Positions 23,423 through 32,243 of a stretch of DNA of 64,000 nt are shown here, one piece after another; position 1 is the stretch's first letter, and each line of letters starts with the position of its first letter. Under the pieces are notes generated by a model. It made no database searches, was not told the DNA's origin, and saw only the letters and a program-made list of their open reading frames with translations. The DNA is from JADGRA01 sp052143535 (GTDB lineage: Bacteria > Myxococcota > Myxococcia > Myxococcales > Myxococcaceae), in NCBI GenBank assembly GCA_052143535.1, contig JBKQSS010000014.1, forward strand, positions 1-64,000, given 5' to 3'. Position numbers and translations under genes: made by a program.

Positions 23423-23833
23423 TCAGGTGCCGGGCGCGGCAACTTCCCGCGCTCTGCCAAGGACGAGGGAGCAGACGAGGAGGAGCGCCCCCTCGAGGAT
23501 GAAGGCCGGCATGAAGAGGTCTCCATGGCGGTAAACCATCCCTCCGACGCCCGCGCACAGGTAAAGCCCGCCGATGAGCGCCGTCACCAGGAGAAGGCTG
23601 GCTTCACCGCTTCTCTGACCAAACCAGGCCAGGGCGATGATGAGGGCGAAGAGCAGCATGCAGCCCCCGACGAAATACCAAACGACGTAGAGCATGGAGT
23701 AGACGTCCCCGGCGATTGGGAACTTGTCGAGCTCCCCATCCACCACCACCCGCCCCATAAAGGAATGACCGAAGCCGCCCAGGCCGATGACGACGCCGAC
23801 CAGCAGGAGCACCACCGAGGCCACCCTCCTCAT
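23423..23833 (-). CDS. small four-helix membrane protein
   Basis: 136 residues from ATG 23833. Helices: 'VASVVLLLVGVVIGLGGFGHS', 'LYVVWYFVGGCMLLFALIIALAW' (longer than 20 residues, shown here only in part as VVWYFVGGCMLLFALIIA), 'LLLVTALIGGLYLCAGVGG' and 'MPAFILEGALLLVCSLVLG'. Polar loops are short. No family is recognised. It overlaps the SRPBCC gene by four bases and is the last gene of an ArsR-SRPBCC-membrane protein operon. Confidence 0.75.
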   Translation of the reverse strand: MRRVASVVLLLVGVVIGLGGFGHSFMGRVVVDGELDKFPIAGDVYSMLYVVWYFVGGCMLLFALIIALAWFGQRSGEASLLLVTALIGGLYLCAGVGGMVYRHGDLFMPAFILEGALLLVCSLVLGRAREVAAPGT

Positions 23834-24306
23834 GGCGCACCCTCGTCGGCGGCCGCAACGGCGAAGGTCCCGAGTATTTTCCCCCACCCCCCGGGGCTGT
23901 CGATGGACTTTCGCAGTCCGAGGGCCTCGGCGCCGTAGCGTTCAAGGTTGCGGTGCTCGAGCTGGACCAGCGTCCGCTTCGGGCCTTCAGGGGTGAAGGT
24001 GACCTCGACTTCTGTGAGAAAGCTCGGGTCAAACTTCCACTGCGCCGTGATTTGCCAGCCGAGAACGAGCCTCCGGGGTGGGTCCCAGGCCAACACCTTT
24101 CCGGTGTCGCATTCCGAACCGTCCTCGAAAACCGCGTACCACCGGCCGCCAGACTGGGGCTCGAGCACCGCCCGTTTGAGCGGGGAGGTGCCGATGTGGT
24201 GCTCGCGCGGCCACCAGCGGTCCATTCCCTCGGTGAAGACACGGAAGGCCCGCTCCGCAGACGCCGCGACCCGCACGCTTTTTCTCACCGGCTCGTCGCC
24301 GCTCAC
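23830..24306 (-). CDS. SRPBCC/AHSA1-family ligand-binding protein
   Basis: 158 residues. 'VRVAASAERAFRVFTEGMDRWW' begins the START-like fold. 'GGRWYAVFEDGSECDTGKVL', 'WDPPRRLVLGWQIT', 'TEVEVTFTPEGPKRTLVQLE' and 'WGKILGTFA' follow the usual AHSA1 strand order ending in a long helix. Such proteins bind hydrophobic ligands and are very often encoded directly after an ArsR gene, as here (ATGA overlap). The biological ligand is unknown. Confidence 0.88.
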   Translation of the reverse strand: MSGDEPVRKSVRVAASAERAFRVFTEGMDRWWPREHHIGTSPLKRAVLEPQSGGRWYAVFEDGSECDTGKVLAWDPPRRLVLGWQITAQWKFDPSFLTEVEVTFTPEGPKRTLVQLEHRNLERYGAEALGLRKSIDSPGGWGKILGTFAVAAADEGAP

Positions 24307-24613
24307 GTGACGTCCTCCTCGTTGACTGCCTCTGCGAAGGCGGCCAGGGCTTGGTTCCAGAAGCGGTCCAGGTAGGCGTGCATCGACTGCACACCCCGCG
24401 GGTCGAGTTGGTAGACGTGCCTCGTGCCCTCCTGACGCTCTCTGACCAGCCCCGCGCCACGCAGCACCTTGAGGTGCTGGCTCACGGCCGGGCGCGTCAC
24501 CGTCAACCCGGAGGCGAGTGTGCCGACGGACATGGGGCGCAGCGAGAGACGCTCAAAATGTGCCGGCGGGTGGGGTCCCCGAGAGCGGCGAAGCAGCGCG
24601 CTGCGTTAGCCAT
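24303..24613 (-). pseudogene. ArsR-family regulator, one-base frameshift near N terminus
   Basis: From ATG 24613 the frame reads MANAARCFAALGDPTRRHIL, the classic ArsR start, then runs out of frame. One additional base near 24,555 joins it to 'ERLSLRPMSVGTLASGL' and the helix-turn-helix 'VTRPAVSQHLKVLRGAGLV', then 'RQEGTRHVYQLDP', the wing. The ORF after the shift could restart at an internal ATG (24,533), but that product would lack helix 1. I regard it as a frameshifted gene or a sequencing error. It normally represses its own operon with the AHSA1-like neighbour. Confidence 0.75.
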
Positions 24614-24688
24614 GACTAACGGTAAGCAACAGCTTACCAAAGCGCTGGTCGTCAAGCGCCGACAGGCCGTCTCGTGGAGGAGGGCGCT

Positions 24689-26023
24689 CTAAATGCCCCC
24701 TGCCGCCAGAGGTGCGGCCTTCTGAAAGTCCTCGCGGCTGAGTTGGTAGCAGGGGTGGTTGAGCCCGGTGGGCGGGTAGTGCTCGACATGGGTCGGTTTG
24801 AAGCCCAGCTTCTGGAGGACTCGGCGCGAGCCGGCATTCTCCGGGTGGTGACCGGCGAAGAGAGCCGGCGCCGCCAGCACGTCGAAGGCGTGTCGTACCG
24901 TGGCGCGAGCGGCCTCGGTGGCCAGCCCCTGCCCCCAGTGCTGGGGGAGCAGGAGGAAGCCGAGTTCGAGGGTGCCCGGTGGGGAGGCGCGTGGCCGCAA
25001 ACCGCAACAGCCCACCAACTCGCCCGTGGCTCGGAGAAACACCGGGCCGTACTGCACCCCGTGTTTGGCCTGCCGTTCTATCTCCTGCCCCAGGCGCTCC
25101 TGCACCTGGGGCGGAGTGAATGGCTCGGCCAGGATGTAGGAGGTGACGCGGGCGTCGCCCCACACTCGCTTTGCCAGCCCCGCGTCTTCCGGGGCCCACG
25201 TCCGGAAAGTGAGCCGCGGGGAGCTCGGGAGCTGCAAGGGGGCTCCGTCGGTCTTCTCGAAGAAGCGCAGCAGCAGCCTGTTGACATGCTCCGGTGCCTC
25301 CATCGGAGCGAGATGGCCGAGTCCACCGAGCACCTCCAGCCGAGCGCCCGGGATGGTGCCCCCGTAACTTCTCGCCATGCTTTGAAAGCTCTCTAGGTCG
25401 TGCTCGCCTACCAGTACCAGCGTTGGGCACCGAACGCCTTCGAGCAGCGGCCGCGGCGCCGGCCGCTGCCAGACTGTCTCCACCATGCCGCCCCAGTGGC
25501 CCCCTCGGTAGGCGTCCACCATCTCCCGTACTCGGGCCCGGGCCTCGGGCTCGTCGTCGACGTGCCCAAACGCCTCGCTTCTGAGCCAGGCCTCGCGGGC
25601 ACCGTCGAGGTCCCCCCGTTTCGCGCGTTGCACGCAGGTATCCCACCCCTCAATTTCCGGCCCTTCCCCCAACAGCAGCGCATCGACGAGCACCAGCGTT
25701 CGGACGGCGTTCGGGTGTGAGAGGAGAAAGTCCACCGCCACGGCGCCGCCCAGGGACGAGCCCACCAAGTGCACCGGCCCCACCCGCTTGGTGGCCAGGA
25801 GCCGGCCCAACTCCTCGGCGGGGCTGAAGCGACCGACATCGGCCCCGTGGGGGCCAAAGCCGGGGAGGTCCGGGACCAGGACGCGGTGGCACGCCTGCAG
25901 AGCGCGGACTTGGGCCGCCCACAGGCGAGCGTCCAGGCCGAAGCCGTGCAAAAGGAGCACCGGACTTCCGGAGCCAACGTCGATGTGGGGAAGCACTCCC
26001 ATCGCCGTCTGGCCGTGTAGCAT
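24689..26023 (-). CDS. alpha/beta hydrolase-GNAT acetyltransferase fusion
   Basis: 444 residues from ATG 26023 (in-frame ATG at 26,050 possible). Residues 1-265 are an alpha/beta hydrolase: 'VLLLHGFGLDARLW' (oxyanion HG), 'VLVPDLPGFGPHG', nucleophile elbow 'LVGSSLGGAVAVDFL', 'LVLVGEHD' (acid) and 'GLGHLAPMEAPEHV' (His). Residues 280-440 are a RimJ/RimL-type N-acetyltransferase: 'LTFRTWAPEDAGLAKRVWGD', 'LGFLLLPQHWGQGLATEAAR' (acetyl-CoA site) and 'NAGSRRVLQKLGF'. Both halves look complete and active. The fusion suggests deacylation and acetylation of one substrate, but this is inference. Confidence 0.85.
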   Translation of the reverse strand: MLHGQTAMGVLPHIDVGSGSPVLLLHGFGLDARLWAAQVRALQACHRVLVPDLPGFGPHGADVGRFSPAEELGRLLATKRVGPVHLVGSSLGGAVAVDFLLSHPNAVRTLVLVDALLLGEGPEIEGWDTCVQRAKRGDLDGAREAWLRSEAFGHVDDEPEARARVREMVDAYRGGHWGGMVETVWQRPAPRPLLEGVRCPTLVLVGEHDLESFQSMARSYGGTIPGARLEVLGGLGHLAPMEAPEHVNRLLLRFFEKTDGAPLQLPSSPRLTFRTWAPEDAGLAKRVWGDARVTSYILAEPFTPPQVQERLGQEIERQAKHGVQYGPVFLRATGELVGCCGLRPRASPPGTLELGFLLLPQHWGQGLATEAARATVRHAFDVLAAPALFAGHHPENAGSRRVLQKLGFKPTHVEHYPPTGLNHPCYQLSREDFQKAAPLAAGGI

Positions 26024-26042
26024 CCAGCGCCGCGGGGCGGGT

Positions 26043-26975
26043 ATGGCCATGAGACGCGGCACAGCGCGCTGTCTTGTCGTGGGGGGGTATCTCCTGTTGA
26101 CGGCGTCACCCTTGGCCCAGACGCCCGAGCGCCCCTGTGCCTTCGCCGGCATCCGTCCGGGCGAAAAGCGCCCCTGCCTCGGCGGAGAGCGCTCGCTCGA
26201 AGGTCGGACATACTGCGTGCACGTTCCCGCCGCCCCGAGAGCGGGGCTCCCGGTGGTGCTGTTGCTCCACGGCTACTCGAGCAACGGCGAGTCGCAATCG
26301 CGGTACTTCGACTTGGACTCCGCCGTCGACCGACGGAGCTTCATCCTGGTGAAACCGAAGGGGACGAAGGACCCGAGGGGAGCCCTTTACTGGAACTCCG
26401 GCCGCCACCTCGTGCCCAATGTTCCGGACGACGTCGCCTACCTCACCGCGGTCCTGGAGGACGTCGTCGCCGCCTTCGGGGCCGATGCGAGCCGCATCTA
26501 CGTCGTGGGGCACTCCAATGGCGCGTTTATGGCCAACCGTCTGGCCTGCGAGCGCAGCGACCGCATTGCTGCCATCGTCAGCCTCGCCGCAGCGGTTGAC
26601 CCCAGCGCCTGTCACCCGGTGAGTCCGGTGTCTGTCCTCACCGTGCACGGGACGGCCGACCTCCTCGTTCACTACGCCGGCGCCACCGGAGGCTTTCTGG
26701 GGCCTTATGCTTCAGCCGACGCGACGTTCGCTTTCTGGGCCAAGGCCGATGGCTGCACGGGACAACGGACGCCAGGAAAGCCACTCCATTTAACGTGCGA
26801 TGGCACCGGGACGGACACGACGGTCTCGACCTATGCCGGCTGTCCGTCCGGGGTAGCCGTCGAGCACTGGAGGCTGGACGGGGCAGGCCACATCCCGAAC
26901 TTCGCCCTCCCGGCTTGGCCTGACGCGCTGCTCGACTTCCTGTGGGCTCACCCCAAGGTGGCGGGTGTGAAATGA
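26043..26975 (+). CDS. secreted PHB-depolymerase/LpqC-like esterase
   Basis: About 310 residues from ATG 26043 (ATG 26,049 also possible). The N terminus 'CLVVGGYLLLTASPLAQT' is a signal peptide. 'PVVLLLHGYSSNGESQS' is the oxyanion region. 'IYVVGHSNGAFMANRLAC' is the nucleophile elbow with catalytic Ser. 'VLTVHGTADLLVHY' holds the Asp and 'LDGAGHIPNF' the His. The layout and six cysteines in the second half match extracellular polyhydroxybutyrate depolymerase-like and feruloyl-esterase-like proteins (LpqC group). Its start region overlaps the possible longer start of the divergent hydrolase-GNAT gene. The 226 bases after its stop hold no gene I can identify. Confidence 0.87.
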   Translation: MAMRRGTARCLVVGGYLLLTASPLAQTPERPCAFAGIRPGEKRPCLGGERSLEGRTYCVHVPAAPRAGLPVVLLLHGYSSNGESQSRYFDLDSAVDRRSFILVKPKGTKDPRGALYWNSGRHLVPNVPDDVAYLTAVLEDVVAAFGADASRIYVVGHSNGAFMANRLACERSDRIAAIVSLAAAVDPSACHPVSPVSVLTVHGTADLLVHYAGATGGFLGPYASADATFAFWAKADGCTGQRTPGKPLHLTCDGTGTDTTVSTYAGCPSGVAVEHWRLDGAGHIPNFALPAWPDALLDFLWAHPKVAGVK

Positions 26976-27201
26976 AGTGTGCGTGCTGTCGAGGTCCACC
27001 CGGACTCGGGGGCCCGGACAGGAAATTCGAGACCAGCGGCCTGCCTGTCATGAAGACGCCCGGGGAGAAGTCGGCAGCCCTGCACGACGACGAGACTGGC
27101 CGTCTCCGAGGGGCTCCCCGCCGCCGAAGCGAAACCGGCCGCTGCCAAGACGGCGGCCGTCCACTGGCCGGACGCCGTCCCGGTGCTAGCCTTCTCGCTG
27201 G

Positions 27202-28089
27202 ATGCTTCGCCCCCCGCCGCTCCGGCCTGGAGACCGCATCACCATTGTCAGTCCGTCGAGTCCGGTCGACCGCGAGCTACTCGGCCGGGGCGTCGCGCGC
27301 CTTTCCGAGCGCTATAGCCCCACACTCGACGCGCACGTATTCGACCAGGAGCGCTACCTGGCCGGTGCCGACGCGGTAAGAATGCAAGCCCTTCGGGCGG
27401 CCCTCGCCGACCCCGACACGCGCGCCGTCTTCTGTGCCCGCGGGGGAAGTGGTGCGGGGCGACTGCTTCCGCTTCTGGACGTGGCGTCTGCGTCCCCCAA
27501 GCTGCTCGTTGGCTGCTCGGACGTCACCGCGCTGCATGCAGCGCTGCAGGCCCATGGGAGAACAAGCATTCACGGGCCAGTGGTGACCCAGCTCGCTGGC
27601 CAGCCACAAGCGGTACTCGACCGGCTCTTCCAGCTCCTCGAGGGCGGTGTGCCGTCCCCGCTCAGCGGCGCGACGCCACTCGTCGCTGGAGTTGCCGAGG
27701 GGCCGCTGTTGGGTGGAAACCTGGCGGTGTTGGTGACTGTCCTAGGCACGAGCTGGCTCCCGGACACCCGGGGCGCCATTCTCCTGCTCGAGGACGACGG
27801 CGAGCAGCCCTACCGGCTCGATAGGCTGTGGACACACCTGCGGAACGCCGGCGTCCTGGCGGGCCTCGCAGGCATTGCGCTCGGTGACTTCACCCACTGC
27901 GAACGCCCCGGTGCGGACTACACCGCTCATGACGTCCTGCGACGGCTTGCAGAGGAGACGCGTCTACCCTGCGCGGTGGGCTTTCCGGTGGGGCACGGCC
28001 CGGTGAATGAGCCGCTTGGCCTCGGGACGCGCGTCCGACTCGACGCCTCGGCAGGCACTCTCACTCCGCTGGAGGCGGCGACTCTGTGA
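27202..28089 (+). CDS. LD-carboxypeptidase (MccF/LdcA, peptidase S66)
   Basis: 295 residues, normal length. 'LRPGDRITIVSPSSPVDREL' is the S66 N terminus. 'AVFCARGGSGAGRLLPLLD' corresponds to the RGGYG region. 'LLVGCSDVTALHAAL' contains the catalytic Ser (S-D-x-T). 'LLLEDDGEQPYRLDRLW' holds the catalytic Glu and 'FPVGHGPVNEPLGLG' the His. No signal peptide, so cytoplasmic. It trims D-Ala from the L-Ala-D-Glu-Dap-D-Ala tetrapeptide in murein recycling, consistent with the Mpl-like ligase two genes downstream. It overlaps the next gene by four bases. Confidence 0.92.
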   Translation: MLRPPPLRPGDRITIVSPSSPVDRELLGRGVARLSERYSPTLDAHVFDQERYLAGADAVRMQALRAALADPDTRAVFCARGGSGAGRLLPLLDVASASPKLLVGCSDVTALHAALQAHGRTSIHGPVVTQLAGQPQAVLDRLFQLLEGGVPSPLSGATPLVAGVAEGPLLGGNLAVLVTVLGTSWLPDTRGAILLLEDDGEQPYRLDRLWTHLRNAGVLAGLAGIALGDFTHCERPGADYTAHDVLRRLAEETRLPCAVGFPVGHGPVNEPLGLGTRVRLDASAGTLTPLEAATL

Positions 28090-29243
28090 GCGACTCGCTT
28101 CAGTCGTTGCTCGACGCCGGTGTCAGCGACGGCAGCTTTCCCTCGGCTCAGGCCTCCGTCTGGCACAAGGGTGCACCCGTCTTCCGGGGTGCTGCCGGTG
28201 GCGTGTCGCGCGACACGCCCTTTGACTTGGCCAGTCTCACCAAGGCCATTTGCACAGTTCCCCTCTTTCTCCGTGCCTGGACAGACGGGGCCGTCAATCC
28301 CGAGACGCCGTTGTCGCGCTTCCGCCCCGAAGCGCCCGCCTCAGAGGCCGGGGTCACCCTCGGACAGCTTCTTGGGCACACTTCGGGGCTGCCGACGTGG
28401 CTGCCACTTTTCTCCGAGCCCATCCAGCGGCTGCCGGATTTGCTCTCTCCGGACTGTACCGCTGCCACCCGCTTCGCGGTGCGCGCGCAACTGGTGGACG
28501 CCGTTGCCCGGACGGCCCTCGCTTCCCAGCCTGACGGCGCACAGACGTATGGCGACTTGGGCTTCCTCCTTCTCGGCGAAGTCCTCGCCGAGTTGGCTGG
28601 CAAGCCGCTCGACGCCCTTTACGACGCCCGGGTGCGGGAACCTCTCGGGTTGGGCGCGCACTTCCACCGTCTGTCTGGACGGGGGCATGATGTGCGGGAC
28701 CCCTGCGCCGGGAACTGGGAGGGCCTTCCCGTCACCGGCCAGGTGCGCCCTCGCCCCCCGGCTCCAGGCCAGGGCTACGACTGGGCCGGCATCGAGCCTT
28801 TGCCGTCCCGGCCGGGCGAGGTGGACGACGACAACGCTTGGATTCTCGACGGCGTCGCCGGGCACGCCGGCCTCTTCGGGAGCGCCGAGGACGTGGCCCG
28901 CTTCGGCCAGGCCGCGCTGGAGGAGCTTTCGGGAGCCGGACGAATTGCCCCGGCCCGCCTGTGGGAGCGCGCCGTCTCGCCGCTGCCAGGGGGCGTCCAC
29001 GGCCTCGGTTTCGACACTCCTTCGCCATATGCCTCCTCGGCAGGCGCGCACCTCGGCAACAGTCCGCCCGGCGCCTTTGGACACTTGGGCTTCACCGGGA
29101 CAAGCCTTTGGGTGGACCGGGGCCGGGACCTGGTGGTGGCGCTGGTCACCAACCGCACCGCCAAGGGCCGGGACAATGTCGGCATCCAAGCCTTTCGCCC
29201 GCGCTTCCATGACCGGGTGGTGGTGGCGCTTGGCCTCGAATAA
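28086..29243 (+). CDS. beta-lactamase-fold serine hydrolase (class C/DD-peptidase-like)
   Basis: 385 residues from GTG 28086. 'DLASLTKAICTVPLFL' has the SxxK motif (Ser-Leu-Thr-Lys). 'TYGDLGFLLLGEVLAELAG' is the Y-x-N-like motif with Asp in place of Asn. 'HLGFTGTSLWVD' is the third, HTG-like motif. 'GQLLGHTSGLPTW' is typical of this family (AmpC/EstB/Pab87 group). No export signal, so it is probably cytoplasmic. In this operon a role on muropeptides is likely, though esterase activity is possible. It is coupled to the LD-carboxypeptidase. Confidence 0.88.
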   Translation: MSDSLQSLLDAGVSDGSFPSAQASVWHKGAPVFRGAAGGVSRDTPFDLASLTKAICTVPLFLRAWTDGAVNPETPLSRFRPEAPASEAGVTLGQLLGHTSGLPTWLPLFSEPIQRLPDLLSPDCTAATRFAVRAQLVDAVARTALASQPDGAQTYGDLGFLLLGEVLAELAGKPLDALYDARVREPLGLGAHFHRLSGRGHDVRDPCAGNWEGLPVTGQVRPRPPAPGQGYDWAGIEPLPSRPGEVDDDNAWILDGVAGHAGLFGSAEDVARFGQAALEELSGAGRIAPARLWERAVSPLPGGVHGLGFDTPSPYASSAGAHLGNSPPGAFGHLGFTGTSLWVDRGRDLVVALVTNRTAKGRDNVGIQAFRPRFHDRVVVALGLE

Positions 29244-29256
29244 ACACGCGCCCGAC

Positions 29257-30726
29257 GTGAGCGCCAACGATGGAAACGTGCTGCAGGAAGTCGCTCCGGA
29301 GTCCATCCGCCGCGTGCACCTCCTCGGCGTCGCCGGCAGCGGGATGGGCAGCTTCGCCGGCATGCTCAAAGCACGGGGCTACTCCGTCAGCGGCAGTGAC
29401 ACAGACGTCTACCCGCCGATGAGCGAGATGCTGCGCGCTTGGGGAATTGAAGTGCTCACCCCGTACCGCCCGGAAAACCTGGACGCGACCAAACCCGACT
29501 TGGTGGTGGTGGGTAACGTCATCCGGCGCGTCAACCCTGAGGCGACGGCGGCGCGCGAGCGGGGACTGCGTCAGATGAGCTTTCCGGCGGCCCTAGGCTC
29601 GCTGTTTCTCGCCGGACGGCACCCGGTGGTGGTGACTGGAACGCACGGGAAGACGACGACGTCGGCACTGGTTTCGCACCTGCTCGTCTCCGCCGGGCTC
29701 GACCCCTCCTTCCTGGTGGGCGGGGTGGCGCAGAACGGCGGTGTCAGCTTCCGCCTTGGCAAGGGGCCACACCTCGTCGTCGAGGGCGACGAGTACGACA
29801 CCGCCTATTTCGACAAGGGCCCCAAATTCCTTCACTACCGACCGCGCACGGCGATGCTTACCAGCCTGGAGCTGGACCACGCCGACATTTATCGCGATGA
29901 GGCGCAGTACCAGGCCGCCTTCGAGGCCTTCGTCAGCCTGCTTCCCCGGGACGGGTTTCTCGCGGTGAGCGCCCACTGGCCAAAGGCCGTCGAAGTCGCT
30001 CGGTCCGCGCCCTGTCGCTCCATCCTGTACGCACGTGCTCCGGGCACTCCCGCGGCTGTCTGGGCGGAAGGAGTCGAGCAGGGCCCCAGCGGCACGCGCT
30101 TCACCCTGGTCCAAGCAGGCGCGCCTTTGGGGCAGGTCGAGCTGAAGGTGCCGGGCCTACACAACGTGGAAAATGCGGTGGGCGCTTGGACGGTCGTCTC
30201 GGCGCTGGGCGTGGACTTCGAGACGGCCCAGGCCGGGTTTGCCAGCTTCGCCGGCGTCCGCCGCCGTCAGGAGCTTCGGGCGGAGGTTGACGGCATCGCG
30301 ATTTTTGACGACTTCGCCCACCACCCTACGGCGGTGCGGGAAACTGTCCAGGCCATGCTGGGCCGCTTCCCGGGCCGGCGACTGTGGGCCGTCTTCGAGC
30401 CGCGCAGCAACACCTCCCGGCGACGGCTGCACCAGGCGGCGTACGCGACGGCCTTTGACGGCGCGGCACAGGTGAGCCTCCGGATTCCTGCTCGGCATGA
30501 CCGCGTTCCGGAGGGAGAGGAGCTGGACGTAGAGCTGCTGGTGACAGAGCTTCAGGCCCGGGGCGTGGAGGCACACGCTGAGCGCGAGGTACCCGCCCTG
30601 GTGGAACAAGTGGCGAGGGGCGTGCGCCCGGGCGACGTTGTCCTCGTCATGTCCAACGGCAGCTTCGGCGGCTTCCACGAGCTGCTCATCGAGCGGCTCC
30701 GTGCCCTTCGCCCCGGAGCGGCGTGA
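29257..30726 (+). CDS. mpl: Mpl-like UDP-MurNAc tripeptide ligase
   Basis: 489 residues from GTG 29257 (no good ATG). 'RRVHLLGVAGSGMGSFAGML' is the Mur-ligase N-terminal Rossmann motif, 'VVVTGTHGKTTTSALV' the ATP P-loop, 'LVVEGDEYDTAYFDKGPKF' the conserved metal-binding acid region, 'LELDHADIY' and 'FDDFAHHPTAV' further hallmarks of the Mpl subfamily. It attaches recycled L-Ala-D-Glu-Dap to UDP-MurNAc in the cytoplasm. With the LD-carboxypeptidase two genes upstream, this makes a coherent murein-recycling operon. Confidence 0.92.
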   Translation: MSANDGNVLQEVAPESIRRVHLLGVAGSGMGSFAGMLKARGYSVSGSDTDVYPPMSEMLRAWGIEVLTPYRPENLDATKPDLVVVGNVIRRVNPEATAARERGLRQMSFPAALGSLFLAGRHPVVVTGTHGKTTTSALVSHLLVSAGLDPSFLVGGVAQNGGVSFRLGKGPHLVVEGDEYDTAYFDKGPKFLHYRPRTAMLTSLELDHADIYRDEAQYQAAFEAFVSLLPRDGFLAVSAHWPKAVEVARSAPCRSILYARAPGTPAAVWAEGVEQGPSGTRFTLVQAGAPLGQVELKVPGLHNVENAVGAWTVVSALGVDFETAQAGFASFAGVRRRQELRAEVDGIAIFDDFAHHPTAVRETVQAMLGRFPGRRLWAVFEPRSNTSRRRLHQAAYATAFDGAAQVSLRIPARHDRVPEGEELDVELLVTELQARGVEAHAEREVPALVEQVARGVRPGDVVLVMSNGSFGGFHELLIERLRALRPGAA

Positions 30727-30906
30727 AGTCCATCCGCTCCCTCGTTGTCCAAGGGTAGACGCTGTCAAAGGGCACGGGCCGGGGCCGGTTTCCATTCCCA
30801 CGGCTCCGGTTCTGGATGGCAACGGCAGGGACTCCTGGTACGAGGAGGACCGGGACAGCACATCGCCGCTGCTAAGCGAGGCGCGGTGTCCTCTGGAGGT
30901 GAAACT

Positions 30907-31410
30907 GTGAAACACGTGCTCGCCATTGGCCTTCTTGCCACCGCGCTCGGCTGTGCCAGCGCGCCGCCGCCGCCAAAGCCCGTGGCTGGCGGTCCCATCA
31001 ACTTTTCGCTCCCCATCTGGCCGGCGACTACCAGCCACTCCTTTGTCGACGACCGCGGCCACATTCTGGTGCTCGACGCGTGGGCGAGTTGGTGTCTGCC
31101 TTGCCAGACTGAGCTTCCGCAGCTGGATGCGCTGGCCAAGCAGTGGGCCGCGCAGGGCGTGCGCGTCTACGCCGTCAACGTCGACACGGGCGGCGGGACG
31201 GTGCAGCCCTTTCTCATGACGTTTCATGTGGACTTGCCGGTCCTCCTCGACCCGGGGGGCGGGGTCCTCACCGAGCGGCTTGGGCTGAAGGACATGCCCA
31301 CCACCTGGGTTTTTGACCAGGCCGGCAACCTCGTCTTCACCGAGCAGGGCACCATGGCGCTCATCGCCGAGAAGGTGAACCTCATGCTGAGCACGCCGGC
31401 CAAACCGTGA
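30907..31410 (+). CDS. TlpA/thioredoxin-like lipoprotein
   Basis: 167 residues from GTG 30907. The signal 'HVLAIGLLATALGCASAPPP' ends in a lipobox (L-G-C), so the protein is anchored outside the inner membrane. 'ILVLDAWASWCLPCQTELPQ' is the thioredoxin active site (C-L-P-C), followed by 'VRVYAVNVDTGG' and the cis-Pro segment 'LKDMPTTWVFDQAGNLV'. TlpA-type reductases keep exported cysteines reduced. It overlaps the next gene by four bases. The 180 bases upstream hold no gene. It is possible that it serves the cysteine-rich exported peptides further right, but nothing links them directly. Confidence 0.88.
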   Translation: MKHVLAIGLLATALGCASAPPPPKPVAGGPINFSLPIWPATTSHSFVDDRGHILVLDAWASWCLPCQTELPQLDALAKQWAAQGVRVYAVNVDTGGGTVQPFLMTFHVDLPVLLDPGGGVLTERLGLKDMPTTWVFDQAGNLVFTEQGTMALIAEKVNLMLSTPAKP

Positions 31411-32243
31411 CGTTGGCCGTCGAGCCGCTCGAGGTGCTGCTTGCCTCGGCCGAAGCGGCGGCCCGGCTGGGCGGTGCGGTGCTGCGCGACTCCTTCGCCG
31501 GAGCGCGTACCATTAGCTTCAAGGGCGGCATTGACCTCGTGACAGACGCCGACAAGGCGAGCGAGGCGGCTGTCCTTGGGTTTCTCCGGACGCGGCACCC
31601 ACTGCATTCGATGCTGGCCGAGGAGAGTGGGGCGTCCGGCGCCGGCGCCTACCGGTGGATTGTGGACCCCTTGGACGGCACCACCAACTACGCGCACCAC
31701 CTGCCGCACTTCTGCGTCTCGGTGGCGGTGGAGGGCCCGGAGGGCCTGCTCGCCGGTGTGGTGTATGAGCCGCTCAAGGACGAGCTCTTCGCCGCGGCCC
31801 GGGGCCGTGGCGCTACCTGCAACGGCGTGGCCTTGCACGTCTCGGAGGCGGTGGAGTTGAAGCGGTCGCTGTTGTGCACGGGCTTCCCCTACAACGTCCA
31901 CCAACACCCCGACGGCCCAATGGGCCTCTTGCAGCGCTTCGTCCGCAAGGCGCAAGGCATCCGGCGCATGGGAAGCGCTGCCCTGGAGTTGGCCTGGCTC
32001 GCCGCCGGGCGCTTCGACGGCTACTTCGAGTTTGGCCTCAAGCCCTGGGACATCGCCGCGGGCGCGCTGCTGGTGCTGGAAGCCGGTGGGCTATGTCGCC
32101 GCATTGACGGGGCACCGCTGGACTTGTCCGTCGGCGACGTGGTGGCTTGTGCGCCCGGGCTGGAAGTCCCCTTGGTCGGGGAGTGCCGGACGTTTCTGGC
32201 CGAGCTGGGTTACCAACCCCGGACCGGTGGCTTCGGCCGCTAG
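31407..32243 (+). CDS. inositol monophosphatase-family phosphatase
   Basis: 278 residues from GTG 31407. Metal-site motifs in order: 'DLVTDADKASEAAVLGFL', 'HSMLAEESGA' (E-E), 'RWIVDPLDGTTNYAHHLP' (D-P-L/I-D-G-T-x-N), and 'FGLKPWDIAAGALLVLEAGG' (W-D-x-A-A). The set is complete. Enzymes of this group remove phosphate from myo-inositol phosphate or related sugars and nucleotides. It is coupled to the TlpA-like gene. Exact substrate is unknown. Confidence 0.93.
   Translation: MTLAVEPLEVLLASAEAAARLGGAVLRDSFAGARTISFKGGIDLVTDADKASEAAVLGFLRTRHPLHSMLAEESGASGAGAYRWIVDPLDGTTNYAHHLPHFCVSVAVEGPEGLLAGVVYEPLKDELFAAARGRGATCNGVALHVSEAVELKRSLLCTGFPYNVHQHPDGPMGLLQRFVRKAQGIRRMGSAALELAWLAAGRFDGYFEFGLKPWDIAAGALLVLEAGGLCRRIDGAPLDLSVGDVVACAPGLEVPLVGECRTFLAELGYQPRTGGFGR

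Noticed and set aside
24606..25646. 346-codon minus frame over the hydrolase-GNAT gene
   Set aside because: Arg/Gly/Pro-rich shadow of the fusion gene in another frame; no domain features.
28120..29250. N-terminal extension of the Mpl-like frame through the serine hydrolase gene
   Set aside because: The extension is an off-frame reading of the serine hydrolase (Arg/Ser/Pro-rich). Mpl similarity begins after GTG 29257.
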